Shown piece after piece: positions 44,463 through 52,905 of a stretch of 64,000 nucleotides of DNA. The DNA is from JAZIHH01 sp036678685 (lineage in GTDB: Bacteria > Bacillota > UBA4882 > UBA10575). The position numbers and the translations under genes are program-made. Where the stretch lies: positions 434,001 through 498,000 of the forward strand of contig JAZIHH010000020.1 of assembly GCA_036678685.1 (NCBI GenBank). The letters run 5' to 3'. Positions within the stretch are counted from its first letter, which is position 1. Every line of letters begins with the position of its first letter. Below the pieces are notes generated by a model that did not search any database, was not told the DNA's origin, and saw only the letters and a list, made by a program, of their open reading frames with translations.

Positions 44463-45650
44463 ATGAGGATAACCGGTATCCATGTACGGAGTCTAAGAAC
44501 TCCGATTGTACAAGAAGGAGACGATTTGGTCCGGGTAGTGGTGGACTGCGTGATGAAGTCCCTTAAAGAAGAACAGTATGAACTTCGGGACCGGGATGTG
44601 CTGGCGGTCACCGAGTCTCTGGTCGCCAGGGCGCAGGGGAACTATGTCACCATTGATGAAGTGGCCACGGATTTGCAAAACAAATTCGCGTCACCGGATA
44701 TAGGAGTGGTTTTCCCCATTTTAAGCAGGAACCGGTTTTTTTTGGTTCTCAAGGCCATAGCCCGGGCTTTTTCCCGTGTCTATGTCCTGTTGAGTTATCC
44801 CTTTGACGAGGTCGGCAATCCGATCATGGATCTTGACCGGATGGAGGAAGCGGGAATCAATCCCGGCGTCGATTTTCTGACCGAAGAGGAATACCGGCGC
44901 TTATTTGGCGAGGAAGTAAAACACCCCTTTACCGGTGTGGATTATGTAAGCCTTTATAAAAGCTCCGCTGTTAACGGCAATGTAACCATCGCCTTTTCCA
45001 ATAATCCGGCGGCGGTATTGCGATATACCCAAAATGTGCTGGTGGCGAATATTCACGACCGGGAAAGAACGAAAAAGCTGGTTAAAAAGGCAGGGGCACA
45101 AAAGGTCTACAGTTTGGACGAAATATGCACGGAACCGGTGAAGGGGAACGGTTATAATCCCCAATTCGGTCTTCTCGGTTTTAATCTGGCTACCAATGAA
45201 AAACTCAAGCTTTTCCCCAGGGACGGTCAGGCTTTTGTCGAACAAGTCCAGGCCGAGCTGAAAAAGTTGACCGGGAAAACCGTGGAAGTGATGATTTACG
45301 GGGACGGCGCGTTTAAGGATCCGGTGGCCAAAATTTGGGAACTGGCGGATCCGGTCGTCTCCCCGGCTTACACCGCCGGCCTGGCCGGTACTTCCAACGA
45401 GATTAAATTAAAATACCTGGTCGATGAAGAGCTGAGCGGGCTCCAGGGGGAAGCAATGGAAGAGGCCATCAAGAAGCGGATCAAAGAGAAACGAGCTACT
45501 TTGGTAGGGGAGATGGATGCTCAGGGGACAACTCCCCGGCGTTTAACCGATCTCTTGGGGAGCCTGGCGGATTTGACCAGCAGCAGCGGGGACAAGGGCA
45601 CGCCTGTTGTTTTGATTCAGGGATATTTTGACGACTATTCCGTGGAATAA
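44463..45650 (+). CDS. CofE-like F420-0:L-glutamate ligase family protein
   Basis: 395 aa. The family's N-terminal 'IHVRSLRTPIVQEGDDLVRVVVD' and 'LRDRDVLAVTESLVARAQGNYV', and the metal/GTP region 'VMIYGDGAFKDP' near the C-terminus, are recognisable. In F420 makers CofE adds glutamates to the cofactor. Firmicutes without F420 carry related proteins of unknown substrate, and no other F420 genes are in view, so the substrate is open. ATG 44463 follows GCAGGAGGAAAGG. Confidence 0.8.
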   Translation: MRITGIHVRSLRTPIVQEGDDLVRVVVDCVMKSLKEEQYELRDRDVLAVTESLVARAQGNYVTIDEVATDLQNKFASPDIGVVFPILSRNRFFLVLKAIARAFSRVYVLLSYPFDEVGNPIMDLDRMEEAGINPGVDFLTEEEYRRLFGEEVKHPFTGVDYVSLYKSSAVNGNVTIAFSNNPAAVLRYTQNVLVANIHDRERTKKLVKKAGAQKVYSLDEICTEPVKGNGYNPQFGLLGFNLATNEKLKLFPRDGQAFVEQVQAELKKLTGKTVEVMIYGDGAFKDPVAKIWELADPVVSPAYTAGLAGTSNEIKLKYLVDEELSGLQGEAMEEAIKKRIKEKRATLVGEMDAQGTTPRRLTDLLGSLADLTSSSGDKGTPVVLIQGYFDDYSVE

Positions 45651-45671
45651 CGGGTGCTGTTTATTGGCAAA

Positions 45672-46892
45672 TCATGTAAACACCGAAGCAAAAAGCTGGT
45701 TAGCCCATTCCACCGATTTGAGGAAAAATTCGGAAATATTTTCTTCATCCAGGCCAAGCCGACTGGAACACTGGGTCACCCGGTTCCAGTCGGCTCTTTC
45801 GTAGGCCGTCATTAACCGGTAAACCACTCCGAGGAGGTTTTCCACGCCGGTCAGGGCGTCTTTTATGTCGTTGGACACGGGAAGCTCACCAATGATCTCT
45901 TCCATGGGACGACCCAGGAAAGCGTCGATCATCGAAAACAAGCCCATGAGGAAAAATTCGGAACTCCGGTTCTGCAGGCCGATGGCCAGGGCGATGTTCT
46001 CCCCGAACCGGGCTCTGATTACCGAAATTACCATTAACTCCTCGGGCCTGTCTTCCACTAAACTTTTCAGGGCCAGGAGGGCTATCCATTTTTTAATTTC
46101 CTGAAGGCCCAGAATGACCAGCGCCTGTTTGATCGAGGTTATCCGGTTGCGGAAACCAAAAATAGCGGAATTGACGAGCCGTAAGAGTTTATAAGAAAGC
46201 GAGATGTCCGCCACGACAATACGGGTGAGTTCCTCAAAATTTGGTTCTTCCCGGTGCAGTTCTTGGAGCATACGAAAGTAAGTCAGGCGGTGGGAAGGAA
46301 TATCAGTCCGGCTGATAATATCCGGACGGCAAAAGAAGAAGCCCTGGAAATAGGAGTAACCCAACTCCAGAGCTTCCCGGAATTCATCAAGGGTTTCCAC
46401 TTTTTCGGCCAGCAGTTGGATGCGGTTTCCCGCAAACCTTTCGGCCAGGGCGGACCGGTCTTTTTTCGAAGTGGTGCGGAAATCGACTTTTATGATATCG
46501 GCCAGTTCCACCAGGGGATTATTTTTCTGGCTGACGATAAAATCATCCAAAATTAAAAGGTAACGGGAGTTTTTCAGTTTTTCACATGCGTATAAAATCT
46601 CCTCGTTGGGGACGACATTCTCCAGAATCTCCACCCCGATCAAATACGGCGGGAAAAGGGTGGGAATTTCGTTAAGCAACATATTGGCCGTAAAGTTAAT
46701 AAAAGCCCGTTTACCGGCGGTAAGGGTTTCGATGCCCACCAACATAAAACTGTTCGTGATGACGCGGGCGGTGGCTAAGTCACCGTTTTTTTCGTTATAA
46801 AAATTCTCAAGTCCGCTGCGAAAGAGCAACTCATAAGCGACTACCTGCTGCTGGCGGTTAAAAATCGGTTGCCTGGCTACGAATGCTTTCAT
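45672..46892 (-). CDS. EAL-HDOD signalling protein (YuxH-like)
   Basis: 406 aa. N-terminal EAL-type domain (about 1-195) with 'ARQPIFNRQQQVVAYELLFR' where the usual E-A-L is degenerate, 'GVEILENVVPNEE', 'ILDDFIVS' and 'IKVDFR'. The HDOD domain (about 200-390) has 'SLSYKLLRLVNSAIFGFRNRITSIKQALVILGLQEI'-type helices. Such proteins are usually inactive as c-di-GMP phosphodiesterases and act as signal adaptors. ATG 46892 follows CAAGGAGGCC. Convergent with the CofE gene at 22 bases. Confidence 0.88.
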   Translation of the reverse strand: MKAFVARQPIFNRQQQVVAYELLFRSGLENFYNEKNGDLATARVITNSFMLVGIETLTAGKRAFINFTANMLLNEIPTLFPPYLIGVEILENVVPNEEILYACEKLKNSRYLLILDDFIVSQKNNPLVELADIIKVDFRTTSKKDRSALAERFAGNRIQLLAEKVETLDEFREALELGYSYFQGFFFCRPDIISRTDIPSHRLTYFRMLQELHREEPNFEELTRIVVADISLSYKLLRLVNSAIFGFRNRITSIKQALVILGLQEIKKWIALLALKSLVEDRPEELMVISVIRARFGENIALAIGLQNRSSEFFLMGLFSMIDAFLGRPMEEIIGELPVSNDIKDALTGVENLLGVVYRLMTAYERADWNRVTQCSSRLGLDEENISEFFLKSVEWANQLFASVFT

Positions 46893-46977
46893 TTTGGCCT
46901 CCTTGCCCCTGAAAAGCTATTCCCTTATACATATATTATATTACAGTTGGAACAGGCAGTAAAGGAAATTGTCGTCT

Positions 46978-47751
46978 TTAGTAGAAATTAAACGTTTTAC
47001 CCGCCGGCCCGGCCGGGTTGTCTTGGCTGCGGAATTCACCGGCGATCCGTTTTTCCAGCGCCTGCAGGGAGCAATCATCATAACGCCGTTGGGAACGGGG
47101 GATGGGAAGGGGATGGCGGCTGCGGATCACAGTGGGTTTCTGGGAAAGGATATAGATCTCATCCGCAAGCAACAGGGCTTCTTTAATCTCATGGGTGACA
47201 TAAAGCACCGTTCGGGGTTCCGCCGTCCAGAGCCGTAAAAAATGTTGGATCAAGTCGAATTTTAGTGCCGGGTCCAGTGATTTAAAAGGTTCATCCATCA
47301 ACAGAATACGGGAAGGATAAGCCAGGGCCCGGGCCATGGCCACCAGCTGGCGTTGGCCGCCGCTTAACCGGCGGGGATAGGAGTTCCGGTAGGCAAACAA
47401 CCCGGTCTTCTTCAGAAAACTTTCGATTTTTGGCTCTATTTCTTCAGCGGGGAGTTTATCCTTCAGGACAAAGGCAATATTTTGCGTTACGGTCAACCAG
47501 TCCAGCAGGCGGGGTTCTTGAAAGAGAAAACTGCAGTTCTTGTTCTCCAGCCCGCGGATCTCGCCGCCGTCCGGTTGCCGGGAACCGGCGACTAAAGAAA
47601 GAAGGGTGGTCTTGCCGCAACCGGAAGGGCCAAGAATCGCGGTAATTTGGTTTTTCGCCACGTCCAGGGAGATCCCGTTCAGCACCTTCAGGGCGCCGTA
47701 GGATTTGGTGACCTTATGCAGTGAAAACTCGATTTCCGCTTTTATTTCCAT
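46978..47751 (-). CDS. NitT/TauT-type ABC importer ATPase
   Basis: 257 aa ATPase, last gene of the importer operon. Walker A 'GPSGCGKTTLL', Q-loop 'SFLFQEPRLLDWLTV', signature 'RLSGGQRQL', Walker B 'ILLMDEPFKSLD' and H-loop 'YVTHEIKEAL' mark the SsuB/TauB/ThiZ group that imports sulfonates, nitrate or thiamin precursors. It overlaps the permease gene by ten bases. A class-typical 'Q-E-P-R-L-L-D-W' motif is present. Confidence 0.9.
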   Translation of the reverse strand: MEIKAEIEFSLHKVTKSYGALKVLNGISLDVAKNQITAILGPSGCGKTTLLSLVAGSRQPDGGEIRGLENKNCSFLFQEPRLLDWLTVTQNIAFVLKDKLPAEEIEPKIESFLKKTGLFAYRNSYPRRLSGGQRQLVAMARALAYPSRILLMDEPFKSLDPALKFDLIQHFLRLWTAEPRTVLYVTHEIKEALLLADEIYILSQKPTVIRSRHPLPIPRSQRRYDDCSLQALEKRIAGEFRSQDNPAGPAGKTFNFY

Positions 47752-48500
47752 GCCAGAATCCTCTTTTCCACGATGGCTTCCAGGGCCCGGTCAAAAAAGA
47801 GACCCAATAAAACCACCACCACTGTCCAGGCGAAGACTTCCGGGATTTGCAGAAAAATCCGGGCTTTATCCATTTCCGCGCCGATTCCCCGCGCCGGCAC
47901 CGCCATCACCTCGGCTGCGACCGTCACTTTCCAGGCCAGCCCCAGGCCGTTGGCGGCGGCGGCGGCCAGGTAGGGGAGGATGGCCGGCACATAGAGTTCT
48001 TTATAGATCCGGAAAGGTTTGACCCGGTAAACCCGGGCCATCTCCACCAGGTTGGGGTCGATATTCTTTATTCCGTCGGCTACATTCTGGGTGACCAGGG
48101 GGAAAACCACGAGAAAAGTTACGAAAACGGCCACAAAATCGGCACGGAACCAGATTAAAGCCAGAAGAATCAGGGACATCGAAGGGGTACTGCGGATGGT
48201 GACCAGCAGGGGACGGAAAGCCGTGTTGAAATAGGGGTTCAAACCACAAATCACCCCGGCGGCCAGCCCCGCCAGGTAAGAGAGGGTGAAACCGGCCGCG
48301 CCCCTCAGCAGAGTGGCGCCCAGGTGACACCAGAAATCAGCGGAAACAATCAGCGTCAGCAAGGCGCCGAAGGTGGCGGCAGGACCGGGAAGGATAATCT
48401 CCTTTCCGGTCACCGCCGCCACCGCGCTCCAAAGCAAGATTACTCCCAGCAGGGAGGAGGCGAGGAGTAAAAAATTATTTTTGTAAATAGAAATCCGCAT
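47742..48500 (-). CDS. NitT/TauT-type ABC importer permease
   Basis: 252 aa membrane subunit with about six helices and the 'LAAAAANGLGLAWKVTVAAEVMAVPARGIG' cytoplasmic coupling loop of the SsuC/TauC family. The start at ATG 48500 is inside the 3' end of the binding-protein gene (26-base overlap), so the two are co-translated. Partner of the ATPase and binding protein. Confidence 0.9.
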   Translation of the reverse strand: MRISIYKNNFLLLASSLLGVILLWSAVAAVTGKEIILPGPAATFGALLTLIVSADFWCHLGATLLRGAAGFTLSYLAGLAAGVICGLNPYFNTAFRPLLVTIRSTPSMSLILLALIWFRADFVAVFVTFLVVFPLVTQNVADGIKNIDPNLVEMARVYRVKPFRIYKELYVPAILPYLAAAAANGLGLAWKVTVAAEVMAVPARGIGAEMDKARIFLQIPEVFAWTVVVVLLGLFFDRALEAIVEKRILAWK

Positions 48501-49446
48501 CGGGCAACTCTCCCCCTACGGTTTCCGGGTTGAAGTCGTACAGTTTTTGCAGATATTGGTCGATCTCTTCCCTGATCTCCCAGGCCGGGAGCAACTGGAG
48601 ATTACAGCGGGGGACGGACCCGCGGGCTGCTTCCGCAGAGATAAAAAGGTATTTTTCCGCCAAAGGCGCGGCGGCGTCCGGGTATTTGTTCACCCATTCA
48701 GTGGCGGCGGCGGCCCGGACCAGAAACTCCCTTACCAGGCCGGGGTTTTTTTCCGCCAGTTCCGCCCGGACCACCAGGCAACTCTGGGGGTAAGATTTGC
48801 TGCTGCCCGTAGCGGCTTTCCATTCCTCCTGGTAATCCAGGAGAATTTTCATCTCTGGGTTTTTTTGCACCGCTTCCGTGACCCATGGCTCGGGAAGGGT
48901 TGCCAGGTCGACTTTTCCGGCAATCACCAGTTGGGCCAATTCAACAGGGGCGGCGTAGTAGCGGAGCGTAAGGTCTTTATCCGGATCAAGACCCTTGGCC
49001 TGCAGGAAATAACGGAGGAGAATATCCGGTGTGGTTCCCCGGCCGGTGACGGCCAGTTCCCGGCCTTTCAAGTCTTCCCATCCGGTAACCGCGGGGTCTT
49101 TGCCCACCAGGTACATGACACCCCAGTTGGTAATGGCTGCCAGACGGATCGGGATTCCCCGGCGGTAAAGGACGGCCGCCAGATTAGTGGGGATCGCGGC
49201 AAAATCTGCTTCGCCGGAAACGATCCGGGCCGTCATTTGTTCGGGTGTCCGGACCACGGAATAATGGACGGTCACTTCCGGAGCCAGTTCCGGTTTTTCT
49301 TCCATCATTTGCACCAAAGACAAGCCGGTAGGACCGGCCAGCGCCACGACATTCAGTTCGACACGGGCAGGCGCTTCCCCCGCCATGACGGGGGGAAAGA
49401 TAACCGGGAAAAGGACCAGGGTAAACAGGAAAATTTTTCGTAACAT
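48475..49446 (-). CDS. NMT1/SsuA-type substrate-binding protein
   Basis: 323 aa secreted binding protein. The signal peptide (1-22) ends 'PVMA|GEAP', and 'GEADFAAIPTNLAAVLYRRG' with 'LEDLKGRELAV'-like 'WEDLKGRELAVTGRGTTPD' and 'GKVDLATLPEPWVTEA' fit the NMT1 fold, which binds small organic acids, sulfonates or pyrimidines. The ligand is unknown. ATG 49446 follows CAGGAGGTGG. It sits 29 bases after the TM1266-type gene, suggesting one transcript. Confidence 0.88.
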   Translation of the reverse strand: MLRKIFLFTLVLFPVIFPPVMAGEAPARVELNVVALAGPTGLSLVQMMEEKPELAPEVTVHYSVVRTPEQMTARIVSGEADFAAIPTNLAAVLYRRGIPIRLAAITNWGVMYLVGKDPAVTGWEDLKGRELAVTGRGTTPDILLRYFLQAKGLDPDKDLTLRYYAAPVELAQLVIAGKVDLATLPEPWVTEAVQKNPEMKILLDYQEEWKAATGSSKSYPQSCLVVRAELAEKNPGLVREFLVRAAAATEWVNKYPDAAAPLAEKYLFISAEAARGSVPRCNLQLLPAWEIREEIDQYLQKLYDFNPETVGGELPDADFYLQK

Positions 49447-49475
49447 ATCTTTTCCACCTCCTGTTAGGCAATAAG

Positions 49476-49724
49476 TTATTTTGACAAGGCCACCCGTACT
49501 TTGACTCCGGGCAGGGAACCCAGTTGCCCGGTGAGGGCGTTGATTTGGTCGTTGGTGCCGTCCACCAAGATGGCCAGGACAGCTATGTTCCGGGTCCGGT
49601 ACGGGATTCCCATCCGGCCGATGACAATTTCGCTCGCTTCGCTGATATAGTGGTTCAGCTTGGCCTGGACTCTCTGGGGTTCTTCGATCACAATGCCAAT
49701 GACACCAACCCGTTGGTCTTTCAT
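49476..49724 (-). CDS. TM1266-type iron-only hydrogenase system regulator
   Basis: 82 aa, ACT-like fold. The family pattern 'RVGVIGIVIEEPQRVQAKLNHYISEASEIVIGRMGIPYRTRNIAVLAILVDG' is strong (quoted in part). In Thermotoga and clostridia the gene lies with [FeFe]-hydrogenase maturation genes and is a putative regulator. Here no hyd genes are visible; instead it heads the NMT1-type importer operon. ATG 49724 follows GGGAGG. It is preceded by a leader with an intrinsic terminator. Confidence 0.85.
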   Translation of the reverse strand: MKDQRVGVIGIVIEEPQRVQAKLNHYISEASEIVIGRMGIPYRTRNIAVLAILVDGTNDQINALTGQLGSLPGVKVRVALSK

Positions 49725-49756
49725 CGGGAATCCTCCCTTCGGGGCAAAATAAAAAA

Positions 49757-49773
49757 CCCGTCCTGAGGACAGG
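49757..49773 (-). terminator. Attenuator-like terminator in the leader of the TM1266/ABC operon
   Basis: On the minus strand CCTGTCC and GGACGGG (with one G-U) form a tight stem, followed by TTTTTT (49751-49756). It lies between the promoter and the first gene, 27 bases before its start, so it can only end the leader transcript. Confidence 0.75.
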
Positions 49774-49890
49774 CGAAAGGAATTTTTAAAACAGAACGTT
49801 CTTGTTTCCTTTTGCTTCAGGCAAAGCCTTGGCCTCAGGGAAAATTGATCTTTGGAGGAAGGCGTCCTTACTCCGCAGAATTTACCAATT
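49774..49890 (-). promoter_or_regulatory. Candidate regulatory leader RNA of the TM1266/ABC operon
   Basis: The roughly 120-base transcript before the attenuator has nested pairings: UUUCC with GGAAA around an AGGC-UUU-GCCU hairpin, GGAG with CUCC, and the palindrome AGAACGUUCU. No known riboswitch class was recognised; thiamin pyrophosphate and SAM motifs are absent. A ligand-sensing or protein-binding switch that controls the terminator is a plausible guess. Confidence 0.45.
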
Positions 49891-49892
49891 CT

Positions 49893-49921
49893 ATTTTACA
49901 CCACCTGCCGGAAGAAGGCAA
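49893..49921 (-). promoter_or_regulatory. Promoter of the TM1266/ABC operon
   Basis: On the minus strand TTGCCT (49916-49921) and TAAAAT (49893-49898) are 17 bases apart. It lies directly after the end of the XRE regulator gene. Confidence 0.7.
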
Positions 49922-49940
49922 TAAAAAATAAAATAACAAT

Positions 49941-50360
49941 TTATTTAAGCAAGAAGCCTTTGGGATGGCCATGGATTTTTTCGGCAATTTCCGGAAAAGC
50001 CCTCCGGAGCTGAACCAGAATCCAGCCGCGGATCTCTTCGTCCCCCTCTTCCCAGGCCTGAACCAATAATTGATAAAACTTCTCCAATTCCCCTTTTTTC
50101 CTTTCCAAAGAGTAGGAGTCCGGAGCTTCTTTGACCAGGGAGGGATCGCGATCGCGGCCTTTAAGAATCCAGTCGGTGGAAACATCGTAGAGTTCGGATA
50201 ATAAAACCAGGGTATCGGAGGAGGGTTTGTTTTTATCGTTTTCGATCAGGCTTAAATTCCCCCGGGAGATTTTTGTCCGTTCCGAAACGCGGGGAATGGT
50301 CAAATTTTTTTTTATACGGGCGGCGCGCAAACGTTGGCCAATCGTCTTCATTTGCTCCAT
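49941..50360 (-). CDS. XRE-family transcriptional regulator
   Basis: 139 aa. The N-terminal Cro/CI HTH covers about residues 5-65: 'IGQRLRAARIKKNLTIPRVSERTKISRGNLSLIENDKNKPSSDTLVLLSELYDVSTDWIL', where the recognition helix is near 'SRGNLSLIEN'. A roughly 70-residue tail is acidic and helical. Start is ATG 50360 or ATG 50351; the longer frame to 50435 has no ribosome site. Divergent from the small HTH gene at 50454, a layout common for auto-regulated pairs. Confidence 0.85.
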   Translation of the reverse strand: MEQMKTIGQRLRAARIKKNLTIPRVSERTKISRGNLSLIENDKNKPSSDTLVLLSELYDVSTDWILKGRDRDPSLVKEAPDSYSLERKKGELEKFYQLLVQAWEEGDEEIRGWILVQLRRAFPEIAEKIHGHPKGFLLK

Positions 50361-50453
50361 GGTTTTAAAAACCAATCCCCAACTTGATTTTGGTTCAAAA
50401 TTCAGATAAAATAGGAATAAATGAGATAGTTTCAAGAAAAAGGAGGAGAGGTT

Positions 50454-50639
50454 TTGGACCCGCGAGAAATTAAAGCCGCTTTAATGCTTAAGGGAGTCAC
50501 GCAAGCCTCGATCGCCAGAAAGCTGGGGATTACCCCGTCGTTGATTTCCATGGTTATCCAAGGGAAAGAGAAAACACCCCGCGTACGACAGGCTATTGCC
50601 GAAGTAATCGGAAAGAAGGTCGAAGAGATATGGCAATAA
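50454..50639 (+). CDS. Small Ner/Nlp-like HTH protein (61 aa)
   Basis: Single HTH domain: 'LKGVTQASIARKLGITPSLISMVIQGKEKTPRVRQAIAEVIG' with helix-turn-helix near residues 15-38, as in phage Ner and chromosomal Nlp regulators. No other domain. TTG 50454 follows AGGAGGAGAGG. The 93-base gap to the XRE start would hold both operators. It could be a phage-derived remnant or a host regulator. Confidence 0.8.
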   Translation: MDPREIKAALMLKGVTQASIARKLGITPSLISMVIQGKEKTPRVRQAIAEVIGKKVEEIWQ

Positions 50640-50796
50640 GACGGGACTTCCGTTGTTCTCCGGCCCTTGGGCAGCTTTAACCGGCCGCTTGGGACTTCCT
50701 TAATATGTTCAGGATATATTATATCACAAAAAAACCCAAATTAAAGGGAATTATGAAAAAAACAACAAAAGATCTTTTGGCTAAAAATAAAAAGAG

Positions 50797-50824
50797 CCCC
50801 CGGTTTTGTGCCGGTTTCCCGGGG
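50797..50824 (-). terminator. Intrinsic terminator of the methyltransferase gene
   Basis: Minus-strand CCCCGG (50819-50824) pairs with CCGGGG (50798-50803), followed by CTCTTTTTATTTTT. It lies about 95 bases after the gene at 50921. Confidence 0.7.
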
Positions 50825-50920
50825 AAAAACATTAATTAAATATTGTTTATATCAGTTAAGAAGGAGAGGAGATCCTTCCGCTGTCGCGAATAATGTTTCG
50901 AGGAAGCAGCCTGAGGCCGG

Positions 50921-51922
50921 CTACTGGTTCCAGGGGAAACGCCGGCCTGTCTCCATAAAAGTTGCGATTTGGGATAAAGAGACACCGGGCGGCAGGTCAC
51001 AGCCGGAAGAGAGGATGAAATTTTCCTTGCCTTTCATGGCGTTCAGCAGTTTTTCTGTTTCCCTTTGGACATCGGCTTGTTCCCCCTGGAGGAAGACCCG
51101 TGTGGGATCGAGATTGCCAAAGAGCAGGAAATCCTCGGGCAGCCTGCTATGGATTGCGGGCGCTTCGACGCAGGAACCAATACTCACTCCCGCCAACTCC
51201 AATGAAGCAAAGGCGTCAACCAGATGGTCAATCTTGCCGCAATTGTGGAGAAGACAAGGGGTTTCACCCATATGGGCGAGCAATTGCCGGATATACCGGA
51301 AGGAAAATTCCTCTGCCTGTTGGGGCGAGAAAAGGGCGGCCGTTGGTTCCAGAATCATAATAGCTCCGGGTTTGACCGCCAAAAGAGCCGTAAGGTATTT
51401 TTGGAGAAACTCCGTGCAGAACTGGAGAAGATCGTGAACCATTTGCGGTTCGAGGACGGACTGCAGCGCCAGTTCGCTGGTGCCCATCAGTTGTCCGGTC
51501 AGCGATAAAGGCCCTAAGATATAGCCGCATTTGACCACGGAGGAGGGAAGGTTTTTTACCAGTAATTCCAGGGTCTCCACGTACACATGCAGGCGGTTGC
51601 CTTCTCCGATTTCCGGCAGGCGGAGATTTTTCAGGTCATTGTAGGTGGCAATGATTTTTTTTGCCACCAACGGTGTGTGCTCCGGGCTATACTGGAGGGG
51701 AGACCCCAAGGCCTCGCATTCGACAGTGAGATCCATAAAGGGAAAGACAAAATCCGGATGGAATTTTTCATATAAGGCTTCAACGGCGGCATACTGGGCC
51801 CTGCTATCATGCAGGCTGTCATAAAGCGTGGTTCCGGCAAGTTCTATCCCCGGATATCCCATTAACGGGGCGATTTTTAACGTCGAAGCCGAATTGGGAA
51901 GAGAGAACGTTTTTTTCCTCAT
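50921..51922 (-). CDS. Uroporphyrinogen decarboxylase-fold methyltransferase (MtaA/CmuA-like)
   Basis: 333 aa barrel protein. The family's zinc ligands are likely the histidine and cysteine of 'LLHNCGKIDHLV' and the cysteine of 'ILSSGCDLPPGV'. Members move methyl groups between corrinoid proteins and thiols such as coenzyme M in methylotrophs, or act on other methyl donors in Firmicutes. No corrinoid protein is seen nearby, so the substrate is open. ATG 51922 follows AAAGGAG. Confidence 0.82.
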   Translation of the reverse strand: MRKKTFSLPNSASTLKIAPLMGYPGIELAGTTLYDSLHDSRAQYAAVEALYEKFHPDFVFPFMDLTVECEALGSPLQYSPEHTPLVAKKIIATYNDLKNLRLPEIGEGNRLHVYVETLELLVKNLPSSVVKCGYILGPLSLTGQLMGTSELALQSVLEPQMVHDLLQFCTEFLQKYLTALLAVKPGAIMILEPTAALFSPQQAEEFSFRYIRQLLAHMGETPCLLHNCGKIDHLVDAFASLELAGVSIGSCVEAPAIHSRLPEDFLLFGNLDPTRVFLQGEQADVQRETEKLLNAMKGKENFILSSGCDLPPGVSLSQIATFMETGRRFPWNQ

Positions 51923-52227
51923 CTGGCATACTCCTTTTCTTTTTTATGATTGGGCTAATTTAAGTATAAATGTTGAACCGCCAGTTGTTCTATGATTATT
52001 TATTGAAGTTTGGTAAGTATTTGAGGTTTTATTATTGATATATGTTCAAAAATTCTTTAAACTAAAGAACAACCAGGATATAAATGTTCTGTCTTTTCCG
52101 GCAAAAAGGAGAATGTTAGGAAGGGGTAAAGAATATAAGTGTGATGGTTGATCATGGGACGGCGAAACAGCGTTCACGGGAGGATAAGACCATCGGGGCG
52201 GCATGATGAAAGAAGGAGGGAAAATCC
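51923..52227. other. Divergent regulatory region with operator-type motif (305 bp)
   Basis: AT-rich spacer between the methyltransferase gene (minus) and the membrane protein gene (plus). A plus-strand promoter is seen: -35 TTGATA (52035-52040), 17 bases, -10 TAAACT (52058-52063). An inverted repeat AGAACA-N13-TGTTCT (52066-52090) lies at the start of the transcript. The remaining leader of about 130 bases shows nothing recognised. Confidence 0.6.
52036..52048 (+). promoter_or_regulatory. Operator copy 1, on the -35 box of the membrane protein promoter
   Basis: TGATATATGTTCA is a near-palindrome that overlaps -35 box TTGATA by five bases. It matches two copies at the DUF5320 promoter at 11 or more of 13 positions. 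Confidence 0.65.
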
Positions 52228-52902
52228 ATGCATAAGCTGGGGCATATACGGGAGGAATTACGCGCCCACTTTCCGTACACCATTTTCAGTTCTGCTTTTG
52301 GCTTGATTATCGTAGCGGTTTTAAGTTACGTCGCTTTTTTTCTTGATGAGGGGAGGTTTCCGGAAGCTGCCGCCGGATTGTTCCATGTCTTTCACCCGGT
52401 TCATATGCTGATGAGCGCCACCGCTACCACCACGGTTTTTTGGCGGTATGAGAAAAAGGTGTGGAAAGCGGTGGCCGTCGGTTTTGCGGGGGCAGTACTC
52501 ATCTGCGGCATCAGCGACATTCTTATCCCGTTTGTCTCCGGGCGATTGCTGGGGACGGCCATGGAACTCCATATCTGCGTAATTAAACATCCGGAGATCG
52601 TGATTTCCTTTGTCGGCGCCGGAATTTTTGCCGGCCTTATTTCCACGACCGTAATTGAAAACAGTTCGGTTTTTTCCCATGCCGCTCATGTCTTTATCAG
52701 CAGTATGGCCTCCATCCTCTATCTTGTTTCTTTCGGTTTAACCGGATGGATGGAGCATATCGGAATGGTGTTCTTGTTCATAATCGTCGCTGTGCTTATT
52801 CCCTGTTGTATCAGTGATATTGTTTTCCCCCTATTTTTCTTTCGGGCTACACCGGATACAAACCGGCATATTCACCAAAATAAGAGCATTACTAAATTTT
52901 AG
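52228..52902 (+). CDS. Six-helix membrane protein with internal duplication
   Basis: 224 aa; family not recognised. Six helices in two similar halves. Half one has 'FHPVHMLMSATATTT' and later 'CGISDILIPF'; half two has 'FSHAAHVFISSMAS' and 'CCISDIVFPLF'. So each half pairs an H-x2-H helix with a helix ending C-x-I-S-D-I-x2-P. Histidines, cysteines and aspartates within helices suggest metal or small-ion binding or transport (inference). ATG 52228 follows AAGGAGGG. The promoter carries the same operator as the DUF5320 gene downstream. Confidence 0.8.
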   Translation: MHKLGHIREELRAHFPYTIFSSAFGLIIVAVLSYVAFFLDEGRFPEAAAGLFHVFHPVHMLMSATATTTVFWRYEKKVWKAVAVGFAGAVLICGISDILIPFVSGRLLGTAMELHICVIKHPEIVISFVGAGIFAGLISTTVIENSSVFSHAAHVFISSMASILYLVSFGLTGWMEHIGMVFLFIIVAVLIPCCISDIVFPLFFFRATPDTNRHIHQNKSITKF

Positions 52903-52905
52903 TTA

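Noticed and set aside
48547..49443. Plus-strand open frame of 298 codons over the binding-protein gene
   Set aside because: Antisense of a supported gene; no ribosome site or domain.
49774..49890. Thiamin pyrophosphate, SAM or cobalamin riboswitch in the TM1266 leader
   Set aside because: The conserved cores of these classes could not be found by eye.
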